From NCBI GenBank assembly GCA_016290315.1, contig JAEETK010000004.1, positions 1 to 52,767 on the forward strand: a stretch of DNA of 52,767 bases, read 5' to 3'. Both the position numbers and the translations under genes were made by a program. The first letter of the stretch is position 1. Every line of letters starts with the position of its first letter. Source of the DNA: Candidatus Saccharimonadota bacterium (GTDB lineage Bacteria > Patescibacteriota > Saccharimonadia > Saccharimonadales > Saccharimonadaceae). Of this stretch, positions 41,914 to 48,844 are shown piece by piece. Under the pieces are notes generated by a model. That model saw only the letters and a program-made list of their open reading frames with translations, made no database searches and had not been told where the DNA came from.

Positions 41914-42348
41914 TTACTTCAGGCCCGTCGAGCCAAAACCGCCCAAGCGGCCAGTTTTAGAAAGATTTGAGACTTCTTCAAACTCTATGCGTTCATATTT
42001 TGTCACGACACCCTGCGCAATGCGCATGCCTGGCTCAACAATAAAATCTTTATCGCCAAAGTTCATGAGTAAAATGCGCATTTCGTCGCGAAAATCCGAA
42101 TCAATAACGCCAATACCATTCATGAGCGAAACGTGATTCTTAAACGATAGCCCACTACGCGAAGAAAGACGAAGTTCATAGCCGCTAGGAATCTCGACGC
42201 CAATGCCAGTGCCAAAATCTTTAATCTCCCCCGGCTTTAAAACATAAGGTTTGTCGAGATAGACGTAAAAATCAAAACCAGCCGCACCTTCGGTTTGATA
42301 GCTTGGAACAATAGCGTCGTCGTGGAACTTAAAAAACTTCATCTTCAT
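41914..42348 (-). CDS. dut: dUTP diphosphatase
   Basis: The trimeric enzyme removes dUTP and supplies dUMP. The five motifs are visible in 144 residues: AGFDFYV, SRSGLSFKN, GVIDSDFRDEM with the catalytic Asp, GMRIAQGV, and the C-terminal GRLGGFGSTG that closes over the site. A TATAAT box lies nine bases before the ATG, so the leader is only a few bases. It is divergent from tRNA-Ser. Confidence 0.96.
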   Translation of the reverse strand: MKMKFFKFHDDAIVPSYQTEGAAGFDFYVYLDKPYVLKPGEIKDFGTGIGVEIPSGYELRLSSRSGLSFKNHVSLMNGIGVIDSDFRDEMRILLMNFGDKDFIVEPGMRIAQGVVTKYERIEFEEVSNLSKTGRLGGFGSTGLK

Positions 42349-42370
42349 ACTAAGATTATTATATAAGATG

Positions 42371-42379
42371 TGATATAAT
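42371..42379 (+). promoter_or_regulatory. Extended -10 promoter of tRNA-Ser
   Basis: TGATATAAT ends ten bases before the mature tRNA. It lies back to back with the dut -10 (42358-42363, minus strand). Confidence 0.65.
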
Positions 42380-42389
42380 TTCTTCTAGT

Positions 42390-42478
42390 GGAAGGGTGGC
42401 CGAGTGGTTTAAGGCACCGGTCTTGAAAACCGGCGTGGTTAATAGCCACCGTGAGTTCGAATCTCACCCCTTCCGCCA
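42390..42478 (+). tRNA. tRNA-Ser (anticodon TGA)
   Basis: An 89-base class II tRNA with CCA encoded. The acceptor GGAAGGG pairs with CCCTTCC. Stem CCGGT/ACCGG encloses CTTGAAA, giving TGA. The variable arm is long (GTGGTTAATAGCCAC). Confidence 0.95.
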
Positions 42479-42480
42479 GG

Positions 42481-42506
42481 AAAATAGCCCGCGTGGGTTA
42501 TTTTTT
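42481..42506 (+). terminator. Terminator after tRNA-Ser
   Basis: AATAGCCC pairs with GGGTTATT (one G-U pair) around GCGT and is followed by a T run. Confidence 0.75.
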
Positions 42507-42516
42507 ATGCCCAGCA

Positions 42517-42525
42517 TGTTAAAAT
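42517..42525 (+). promoter_or_regulatory. Extended -10 promoter of the branching enzyme gene
   Basis: TGTTAAAAT lies 13 bases before the ATG at 42539, so the leader would be about seven bases, with no ribosome site. Confidence 0.55.
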
Positions 42526-42538
42526 TAATTTACTAGTT

Positions 42539-44545
42539 ATGGCAAATAAAAAATACAAATTAATTGAACTTGATCCGTGGCTTGAACCTTTTACTGGCGA
42601 CATCGATTTGCGTATGCGGCATTATTGGGATACGCGCCATGCCCTCGTTGGCGATGGCGACCTAGCTAGTTTTGCAAATGGCTATATGTTCTTTGGTCTT
42701 GCGCGCACAAAAAATGGTTGGGTTTACCGCGAATGGGCTCCCGGTGCAGACGATATGCATTTGATTGGAGATTTTAATAACTGGGATCGCCTGGCAAATC
42801 CAATGCATCGAACCGAGACTGGAATTTGGGAAGTTAAAATCAAGGGGCGAGATACAATAAGACATGGTCAAAAAATTAAGGTTCAAGTAACCAGGAATGG
42901 TCGCAAGTTTGACCGAATTCCGCTGTACATCAACCGCGTTACTCAGGACAAATTAACGCGTGGGTTTGTTGGTGAAGTCTGGTCGCCAGAAAAACCATTT
43001 CGTTGGACCGATACGGGGTGGCAGGATAAGAAGCTTGATTCTTTGTTGATTTATGAAGCGCATGTAGGGATGGCGCAAGAAAAAGAAGACATTGGCACTT
43101 ATCGCGAATTTGCAGATAATACCCTGCCACGAATCGTAAAAGAGGGATATACGGCCGTTCAGTTAATGGCGATTCAGGAGCACCCATATTATGCATCGTT
43201 TGGTTACCAAGTTTCAAATTTCTATGCCGCATCGAGTTGGTATGGTAACCCCGACGACCTGAAATACTTGATTAATAAGGCTCATAAACTTGGGCTAAAA
43301 GTATTGCTTGACGTAGTACACTCTCACGCCATCAAAAATACCGCCGAAGGCATCAATATGTTTGATGGCACCTTTAATCAGTTCTTTATGACTGGCGATG
43401 CGGGCGATCATCCAGCTTGGGGGACGAAGCTATTCAACTACGCAAAGCACGAAGTACTGCATTTTCTACTTTCAAACTTGAAGTACTGGATGGAAGAGTA
43501 CCATTTTGACGGCTTTCGTTTTGATGGGGTGACTAGCATGTGCTACCACCATCACGGTTTGGGCGTAGATTTTACAAATTATAAACAGTACTTCGACGTG
43601 TTTACAAATACTGACGCTATTACGTATTTACAGCTCGCGAATGCACTAATTCACGAGATTAATCCAAACGCGATTACAATCGCCGAGGAAATGAGCGGCA
43701 TGCCGGGGATGTGCATTCCAATAGCAGACGGCGGGATAGGTTTTGATTATCGACTGGCGATGGGAATTCCAGATTATTGGATTAAAACTCTGAAAAAAGA
43801 AAAAGACGAGAATCGTGATATGCACAAAATGTGGCACGAGTTAACCACGCGTCGCCCTGGTGAAAAGAATATTGGCTATGCTGAGTCGCATGATCAAGCG
43901 TTAGTAGGAGACAAAACGCTAATTTTTCGTATGGCAGATGCCGAAATGTATGCGGGAATGAATAAGGCCTACCACTCGCCAGTAATAGACAGAGCCATCG
44001 AGATGCATAAACTAATCCGCTTTGCCACCCTATCAATGGCTTGCGATGGGTATCTCAACTTTATGGGAAATGAATTTGGACATCCAGAATGGATTGATTT
44101 TCCACGCGAAGGGAATGGTTGGAGTTTTAAATATGCACGCCGGCAATGGTCTTTGGCGGATGATGGCTTCTTGAAATATGAATGGCTCTTAAACTTTGAT
44201 GAGGCGATGATAGATTTTGCCAAAAAGAATAAGGTTCTAAAGAAAGATATCGCCGAGAATCTCTGGATTGACGAAAAAGCGAAGATACTAGCTTTCGTGC
44301 GAGGAGATTTGCTCTACGCATTCAACTTCCACCCGACCGAATCGGCGACGAATTTCTTCTTGCATGCACACAAAACTGGCGAAGGCGAATATAAGGCGAT
44401 TTTCTCGACCGATGAAGCTAGCTTTGGTGGCCAAGACAGAATAGACAAAAAATACGTTTATTCTACCGTTTCCGACAAACGCGGCTTGGGCTTCGAGATT
44501 TATCTCCCCTGCCGCTCAGCAGTAGTATTCCGCAAGAAAAGATGA
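42539..44545 (+). CDS. glgB: 1,4-alpha-glucan branching enzyme, eukaryotic type (GH13_8)
   Basis: The enzyme cuts an alpha-1,4 glucan and re-attaches the piece by an alpha-1,6 bond. The 668-residue protein opens with a helix (YKLIELDPWLEPFTGDI), then a CBM48 domain (WVYREWAPGADDMHLIGDFN). The catalytic barrel has DVVHSHA, GFRFDGVTSMCYHHHG with the nucleophile Asp, TIAEEMSGMPG with the acid Glu, and YAESHDQALVGDK. This layout and spacing are those of the plant/animal-type subfamily GH13_8, not the usual bacterial GlgB (GH13_9). No glycogen synthase or phosphorylase is in the window; galU, far off, makes UDP-glucose. Confidence 0.93.
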   Translation: MANKKYKLIELDPWLEPFTGDIDLRMRHYWDTRHALVGDGDLASFANGYMFFGLARTKNGWVYREWAPGADDMHLIGDFNNWDRLANPMHRTETGIWEVKIKGRDTIRHGQKIKVQVTRNGRKFDRIPLYINRVTQDKLTRGFVGEVWSPEKPFRWTDTGWQDKKLDSLLIYEAHVGMAQEKEDIGTYREFADNTLPRIVKEGYTAVQLMAIQEHPYYASFGYQVSNFYAASSWYGNPDDLKYLINKAHKLGLKVLLDVVHSHAIKNTAEGINMFDGTFNQFFMTGDAGDHPAWGTKLFNYAKHEVLHFLLSNLKYWMEEYHFDGFRFDGVTSMCYHHHGLGVDFTNYKQYFDVFTNTDAITYLQLANALIHEINPNAITIAEEMSGMPGMCIPIADGGIGFDYRLAMGIPDYWIKTLKKEKDENRDMHKMWHELTTRRPGEKNIGYAESHDQALVGDKTLIFRMADAEMYAGMNKAYHSPVIDRAIEMHKLIRFATLSMACDGYLNFMGNEFGHPEWIDFPREGNGWSFKYARRQWSLADDGFLKYEWLLNFDEAMIDFAKKNKVLKKDIAENLWIDEKAKILAFVRGDLLYAFNFHPTESATNFFLHAHKTGEGEYKAIFSTDEASFGGQDRIDKKYVYSTVSDKRGLGFEIYLPCRSAVVFRKKR

Positions 44546-44561
44546 CAAGCCCAACATCTTA

Positions 44562-44570
44562 TGATATACT
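44562..44570 (+). promoter_or_regulatory. Extended -10 promoter of tRNA-Met
   Basis: TGATATACT lies 26 bases before the mature tRNA 5' end. Confidence 0.5.
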
Positions 44571-44595
44571 TTTGAGGTGAGTACTTTTTACAAGT

Positions 44596-44672
44596 GGCAC
44601 CATAGCTCAGCTGGTTAGAGCGTAGGACTCATAAGCCTAAGGTCACTGGTTCGATCCCAGTTGGTGCTACCA
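44596..44672 (+). tRNA. tRNA-Met (anticodon CAT)
   Basis: A 77-base cloverleaf with CCA encoded. The acceptor GGCACCA pairs with TGGTGCT, including a G1-U72 pair also found in the B. subtilis elongator tRNA-Met. The anticodon loop is CTCATAA. A tRNA-Ile with lysidine-modified CAT cannot be excluded, since tilS is present; an initiator is unlikely because position 1 can pair. Confidence 0.85.
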
Positions 44673-44752
44673 AGTACTCAAACTTTTTTGGATATAGAGT
44701 ATAGTATGACGGTTTCAGATGTGCGTTCTGAAATTTTTTTTAATTATAGACA

Positions 44753-44777
44753 AGAAAAACCGGGTCTTTCGACCCGG
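44753..44777 (-). terminator. Terminator of the 44788 gene
   Basis: CCGGGTC-TTTC-GACCCGG is followed on the minus strand by TTTTTCT. Confidence 0.85.
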
Positions 44778-44787
44778 GAAACAGATT

Positions 44788-45141
44788 CTACCATTCCAGC
44801 TCGGCAAATTCCACCACCTTATTGTAGTGAGGTGGCTGAACTCCATACCGCTTCGACTCCATAAGCGCGAGTTTAACAAGTGCTTGCGCATCGTTCAGAC
44901 GGCGAATGACTTCTTTGCATCTCTCTACCTTTTGTTCACAGTTTACAAGAGTTTTCAAGATATACTGATAAGATTCTGAGGTATAGCAGTAGACCTGGCG
45001 ATTGTAGCGAAAGTCGCCATCTCTAAATTCGAGATCAAAAGACTCGTCGCTGCCGCAATCTTTGTAAAATGCATTAAGCACATTCACGCGAGACATAAGG
45101 GCCTCAAGCCACTCTCTAACTTCAGTTTTCGTCGATGTCAA
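44788..45141 (-). CDS. Small soluble protein of unknown function
   Basis: The 117-residue protein is helical, with no membrane segment. It has four cysteines (YKDCGS, VYCYTS, NCEQ, ERCKE) and many Tyr and Glu residues. No family is recognised. The start is TTG at 45139-45141, fixed by a strong GGGGGG ribosome site at normal distance. It has a strong canonical promoter, a leader of about 60 bases that can fold next to the ribosome site, and its own terminator. These features match the gene at 22008 and suggest a stand-alone, highly expressed gene. Confidence 0.65.
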   Translation of the reverse strand: MTSTKTEVREWLEALMSRVNVLNAFYKDCGSDESFDLEFRDGDFRYNRQVYCYTSESYQYILKTLVNCEQKVERCKEVIRRLNDAQALVKLALMESKRYGVQPPHYNKVVEFAELEW

Positions 45142-45211
45142 AGTTATCCCCCCTTTCTATTGGATAGATAGATTGAAAGTGCTGATTCGTTTTCGCGAAT
45201 TATATTTTTTG

Positions 45212-45240
45212 GTTATATCATACTATGCGTGTTTCGTCAA
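45212..45240 (-). promoter_or_regulatory. Strong promoter of the 44788 gene
   Basis: On the minus strand TTGACG (45235-45240) and TATAAC (45212-45217) are exactly 17 bases apart with a TGA extension. Confidence 0.7.
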
Positions 45241-45289
45241 TGCTACCACATTGCCCAACGCGGTAGCAAAATGAGCAATAGTCTAAGTA

Positions 45290-45298
45290 TGTTAAAAT
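45290..45298 (+). promoter_or_regulatory. Leaderless-type promoter of the pilin gene
   Basis: TGTTAAAAT ends six bases before the ATG at 45305. Confidence 0.7.
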
Positions 45299-45304
45299 AA
45301 GTGC

Positions 45305-45697
45305 ATGAAAACAAGAAAAGCTTTTACCGTGCTTGAGCTAATGCTTTGTATTATTTTTGTGGGCATTTTCGTAGTACTCTTTTTTATGCAAAAAGTTAAC
45401 GTCGATGCGATGAGTCGCGATGAAAAGCGGAAAGTTGCGATTAATGCTATTTATTACGCGCTCGAGGAAGGATACTACGATAAAAACCAGTACTATCCCG
45501 AAAAGATTGACAAGGCAGAAATTTTGCCGTGGATTGATCCAAATTTATTCACCGATCCTTATGGTGTTGCGCTATGGAAAGAGGGAAGCAACTACACCTA
45601 CGAAGCAAAAGAGTGCGAAGATGAAAAATGCAAATCATATGAACTTCGCTCTATCATGGAAAAAGAAGAAGACTTCGTAAAAACTAGCCGAAATTAA
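45305..45697 (+). CDS. Type IV pilin-like protein
   Basis: The 130-residue protein has a prepilin leader MKTRKA, then FTVLELMLCIIFVGIFVVLFF with Glu at mature position 5 and a hydrophobic helix. The head is small, with two cysteines (KECEDEKCKSY) that could form a C-terminal disulfide loop, and a DPYGVALW stretch like the end of pseudopilin G-type heads. Size and shape fit a major pilin or a GspG-like pseudopilin. It stands alone, with its own leaderless-type promoter and terminator. Confidence 0.82.
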   Translation: MKTRKAFTVLELMLCIIFVGIFVVLFFMQKVNVDAMSRDEKRKVAINAIYYALEEGYYDKNQYYPEKIDKAEILPWIDPNLFTDPYGVALWKEGSNYTYEAKECEDEKCKSYELRSIMEKEEDFVKTSRN

Positions 45698-45725
45698 AAA
45701 AATTGCCCCTCGGGGCAATTTTTTA
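45697..45725. terminator. Bidirectional terminator after the pilin gene
   Basis: AAAAATTGCCCC and GGGGCAATTTTT are exact complements. The hairpin serves the pilin and the convergent PH-domain gene. Confidence 0.88.
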
Positions 45726-46337
45726 ATCATCGTCGTGCTTGTTATGCTTTTTGGCTTCGTAGACTAGATGGGAAATAATCTTTACCTCATCGTGCGGGGT
45801 GTCCAGAAATCGGAAGGTGTAGGTTGTCTCATCGCCAACCGTCGACATACGCAATATGCCAATCTGAAACAGATGATCGAAGAGAGTCTCTTGACGAAAT
45901 GACACATCCTCAATACGACGAAGCTCAATAATATTGGTGGAATTTGCGAATAACGAAGTGCGAGATTTCTGAATAGCGCGACGGTTGGTGATATACATTT
46001 CATTAGCATTGTAGATACTATGCCCAATAACGCCACCAGCGAAAATAATTGCGTATAGCGCAAAAATCGCAATGCGTAAATAGCCTAAAGAGGTATCGTT
46101 TAGCGTAAGCATTGTATCTTCAACTTTGACATTGTTTGCGATTAAAATGAGTGCGAGGCTAAGAATTATGACACAAAGTGCGGCCATAGTCCAGATAGCT
46201 ATAATACCGATGCGCGAACGCGTAATATGGAGCACTACATGCTCATCCGCCTCAAGATTAATGTCTGGGTAATCTTTTGCACTACGTGCATGTTTAACTT
46301 GCGCAAGCTCGTCTTTCATGTCGTTATCGTACCACAT
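45723..46337 (-). CDS. PH-domain (bPH2/DUF304-type) membrane protein
   Basis: The protein is about 204 residues, counted from the ATG at 46335-46337. It starts cytoplasmic, has two membrane helices (about residues 45-70 and 85-112), then a bacterial PH-like domain: NANEMYITNRRAIQKSRTSLF, then NIIELRRIEDVSFRQETLFD and IGILRMSTVGDETTYTFRFL. YITNRR and the IEDVS pattern are typical of YdbS/YdbT-like proteins, with unknown role. The frame remains open upstream across the divergent RimB gene, so the start is uncertain; the ATG at 46319 and a TTG at 46346 (seven bases after a TATACT box at 46354-46359) are alternatives. Confidence 0.78.
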   Translation of the reverse strand: MWYDNDMKDELAQVKHARSAKDYPDINLEADEHVVLHITRSRIGIIAIWTMAALCVIILSLALILIANNVKVEDTMLTLNDTSLGYLRIAIFALYAIIFAGGVIGHSIYNANEMYITNRRAIQKSRTSLFANSTNIIELRRIEDVSFRQETLFDHLFQIGILRMSTVGDETTYTFRFLDTPHDEVKIISHLVYEAKKHNKHDDD

Positions 46338-46383
46338 ACCTCTCAAGAATGCTAGTATATTTTTTGACTTTTTCGCCCTTAAA

Positions 46384-46392
46384 TGATATAAT
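46384..46392 (+). promoter_or_regulatory. Leaderless-type promoter of the rimB-rimK operon
   Basis: TGATATAAT ends six bases before the ATG at 46399, which decides the start over an in-frame TTG six bases upstream. Confidence 0.75.
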
Positions 46393-46398
46393 TTGTGC

Positions 46399-46929
46399 AT
46401 GAATATGAACCCTGTGACGTCACGGAAGGCAATAATCGGTCGAGATGTATTCGTTGCTCTTGCCGGAGTAGCCGAAAACGTACCAGCAAAGGTCGACACT
46501 GGCGCTGACACATCAGCCATTTGGGCGAGTGATATTTTTGTCGAAAAAGATGGAAAATTACATTTCAAGCTTTTTGGACAAGGATCCCCATATTATACTG
46601 GCAACGAGATGGTTGCGAATGACTATTCTGTCGCAAAGGTTAAGAGCGCTTCTGGGCATGTGGTCCTCAAGTATAAAGCCACAATTCCGGCAACAATTAA
46701 GGGTAAGCAACTAAGTATTACATTTGGATTGAGTGACCGGTCGAAACTTAAATATCCCATTTTGATTGGTCGAGAGACGTTATTAGGTAATTTTATTGTT
46801 GACGTTGAAGAAAAAGAGACGACAATGAAAGAGAGGTTGAACAAACAGCCAGCAATCAACAAAGAAATGCGGGATGATCCTCATAAATTCTACATGGAAC
46901 GATATCTAAACGGAGAGGGCAAAAAATGA
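46399..46929 (+). CDS. RimB-like aspartic peptidase (ATP-dependent zinc protease family, COG4067)
   Basis: The 176-residue protein has the retropepsin-like motif AKVDTGADTSAIWA, with the catalytic Asp, and LIGRETLLGNFIVDV near the end, both typical of PF05618. RimB (RloA2-like) proteins cleave poly-glutamate tails added by RimK. It is translationally coupled to rimK by an ATGA overlap. Despite the older family name it shows an aspartic-protease, not a zinc-protease, signature. A shorter start at the second Met (MNPVTS) is possible. Confidence 0.85.
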   Translation: MNMNPVTSRKAIIGRDVFVALAGVAENVPAKVDTGADTSAIWASDIFVEKDGKLHFKLFGQGSPYYTGNEMVANDYSVAKVKSASGHVVLKYKATIPATIKGKQLSITFGLSDRSKLKYPILIGRETLLGNFIVDVEEKETTMKERLNKQPAINKEMRDDPHKFYMERYLNGEGKK

Positions 46930-47837
46930 GAATTGCGATTCTATCAAATGGACCAGGCAACTACTCTACTAAGCGCCTAGTCGAAGAAGCGAACAAACGC
47001 GGTCACGAAGTTGAAATTATTAAATACAAGAACTGTTATATTTCAATCGAACAAGGCAGCAACCAAGTTTTTTATAAAGGTGAACCTCTGAAAAAATATG
47101 ATGCAATCATTCCGCGCATCGCCTCATATATGACAAAATACGGCACAGCAATCGTACGTCAGTTGGAAATGCAGGGTGAATATTGTCTATCGAGGTCACT
47201 TGCAATCACTCGCGCTCGCGACAAGCTACGCTCAACGCAGTTACTGGCAAAATATAATATCGACATTCCAAAAACCGTCGTCTCGCGCGATTCGGGCGAT
47301 ATTGATCAACTATTAGACCAGTTGGGTGGCGCTCCGGTCATCATAAAACTAGCGAGTGGCACACACGGCAATGGCGTAGTCTTGGCAGAAACTAAGAAGG
47401 CAGCCAAATCGACTTTGCAAGCTTTCTATTTAACAAACGAACAAGGTACCAATATCTTGCTGCAAGAATTTATCAAGGAATCAGCGGGTACGGATATTCG
47501 TGCTTTTGTCGTCGGCGCAAAGGTCGTCGCAAGCATGAAGCGCCAAAGCCTAGATGATGATTTTCGATCCAATCTGCACAAGGGCGGAAGTGGCACCCCG
47601 ATTAAGCTCACGCCAGAAGAAGAGAAGGTTGCCATAAAGGCAGCTAGGGTGATGGGACTAAGCATTGCCGGTGTTGATATTATGCGTTCAGAACGTGGCC
47701 CGCTAGTTCTCGAAGTGAATGCCTCGCCTGGATTCGGCATCGAGAAAGTCACCGGTCGCAATGTGGCGGGCAAAATCATTGAATATGTCGAACGAAATGC
47801 AACCCGCACCATCCGCAAAGACCGTATAGGTGCGTAA
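46926..47837 (+). CDS. rimK: RimK-family ATP-grasp glutamate ligase
   Basis: RimK adds glutamates to the C terminus of ribosomal protein S6 in E. coli; relatives act in cofactor and peptide synthesis. The 303-residue protein has the N-terminal lobe (RIAILSNGPGNYSTKRLVEE), DAIIPRIASYMTKYG, KLASGTHGNGV for the ATP loop, LLQEFIKES, and VDIMRSERGPLVLEVNASPG with the metal ligands. With RimB upstream, it would make a reversible poly-glutamylation pair. Its target here is not shown. Confidence 0.92.
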   Translation: MRIAILSNGPGNYSTKRLVEEANKRGHEVEIIKYKNCYISIEQGSNQVFYKGEPLKKYDAIIPRIASYMTKYGTAIVRQLEMQGEYCLSRSLAITRARDKLRSTQLLAKYNIDIPKTVVSRDSGDIDQLLDQLGGAPVIIKLASGTHGNGVVLAETKKAAKSTLQAFYLTNEQGTNILLQEFIKESAGTDIRAFVVGAKVVASMKRQSLDDDFRSNLHKGGSGTPIKLTPEEEKVAIKAARVMGLSIAGVDIMRSERGPLVLEVNASPGFGIEKVTGRNVAGKIIEYVERNATRTIRKDRIGA

Positions 47838-47843
47838 TTATCT

Positions 47844-47877
47844 AAAAAGGCCGAGGCGCAAAAACCTCGGTCTTTTT
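47844..47877 (+). terminator. Terminator after rimK
   Basis: A 13-pair stem (AAAAAGGCCGAGG with CCTCGGTCTTTTT, one G-U) has an 8-base loop and a terminal T run. Confidence 0.85.
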
Positions 47878-47899
47878 GTGCTAGAATAGTAAATAGCTT

Positions 47900-48358
47900 A
47901 TGATTTTAGCAGTCGTACTCGCAACGCTACTTCTCTGTTTTTTACTCATCCGTCATCACGTTGGCGTTCCGTTTTTGGCGATGATTGCCGGCTTGGCGGT
48001 ATATGAGCATTTTGGTGCCGATTTTGCGAATACTATTAGTTTGTGGGTGCCGGCCATCCCGAACGAGATGGCCAATACGGGCCTTTATGTATTATTCGTA
48101 GCTCTAGTACCATTGATATTATATTTTCGTGCTGGCAAAAGTGGACTTTTTGGCATAATGCGGGCGGTAGAATCGATTATTTTCGCAATTATGCTTACTG
48201 TTCTTTTAGCAGGACCACTGGTGGCGCTTTTTGATTTCGATTCCCTTTCCGCAGATATTGCGAGCTGGATAGAGGGAATTCGCGGCATTATCTTAGTAAT
48301 CGGAATTATTTTTGCGTACGTAGATACTTTCTTGTATCGCTCAGGTCGGCTTTCCTAA
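47900..48358 (+). CDS. Small polytopic membrane protein of unknown function
   Basis: The 152-residue protein has four or five hydrophobic helices (about 1-17, 22-40, 60-80, 90-112, 127-145) with short loops, resembling CvpA-type proteins in size, but the match is weak. A TGCTAGAAT element lies 12 bases before the ATG. The last 53 bases overlap the 3' end of the convergent SpoU methyltransferase gene, so transcripts from the two could pair. Confidence 0.65.
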   Translation: MILAVVLATLLLCFLLIRHHVGVPFLAMIAGLAVYEHFGADFANTISLWVPAIPNEMANTGLYVLFVALVPLILYFRAGKSGLFGIMRAVESIIFAIMLTVLLAGPLVALFDFDSLSADIASWIEGIRGIILVIGIIFAYVDTFLYRSGRLS

Positions 48359-48830
48359 GCTCCCAGAGTGCTATGCCGGTAGCTACAGATACATTGAAGG
48401 ACTCTTTTCGGCCACACATCGGGATTTCTAGCAAAAGGTCGCAAGCGTGCAGTATGTCATCCGGAATGCCATGCACTTCCTCGCCAAGTATTAGAGCTAT
48501 ATCTTCAACAAATGGTTGATTAGTAGCTAGATTATACGACCCCTCCCCCTGCTCTAGCGCGGCGATACGATAGCCTTGTGCGCGAAGTTCAGCTAGCGTT
48601 GCCTTGATATCTACGGAGCGGGACCACTGAACCGTATCTTCGGCGCCAAGGGCGGTTTTATGAATCTGCTTTTTTAGTTTTTCCTGTTCGTGCGGGAGCC
48701 CTTTATCTAAGAATGGCGTGTATCCAGCAAAGATAGCTTGGCTGACTCCCAAACAGTCACAGGTACGCAAGATGGCACCTACATTATACGTGGATCGAAT
48801 ATTATACAAGATAACAATAAGCTTTTTCAT
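48306..48830 (-). CDS. SpoU/TrmH family RNA 2'-O-methyltransferase
   Basis: The 174-residue protein is a trefoil-knot methyltransferase: VILYNIRSTYNVGAILRTC at the N terminus, ILGEEVHGIPDDIL in the SAM site, and IPMCGRKESFNVSVATGIALWEL at the knot. SpoU enzymes methylate ribose in tRNA or rRNA; the exact position cannot be told. It is compact, with no extra RNA-binding domain. It is divergent from pilB, with 14 bases between the start codons. Confidence 0.9.
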   Translation of the reverse strand: MKKLIVILYNIRSTYNVGAILRTCDCLGVSQAIFAGYTPFLDKGLPHEQEKLKKQIHKTALGAEDTVQWSRSVDIKATLAELRAQGYRIAALEQGEGSYNLATNQPFVEDIALILGEEVHGIPDDILHACDLLLEIPMCGRKESFNVSVATGIALWELRKADLSDTRKYLRTQK

Positions 48831-48838
48831 GCTACAAT
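48830..48838 (+). promoter_or_regulatory. Leaderless-type promoter of pilB
   Basis: TGCTACAAT ends six bases before the ATG at 48845, overlapping the first base of the divergent methyltransferase gene. Confidence 0.65.
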
Positions 48839-48844
48839 AAGATT

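Noticed and set aside
44596-44672. tRNA-Met as the initiator tRNA
   Set aside because: The first acceptor pair can form (G-U) and the anticodon stem lacks three consecutive G-C pairs, so elongator Met, or possibly the lysidine-type Ile, is more likely.
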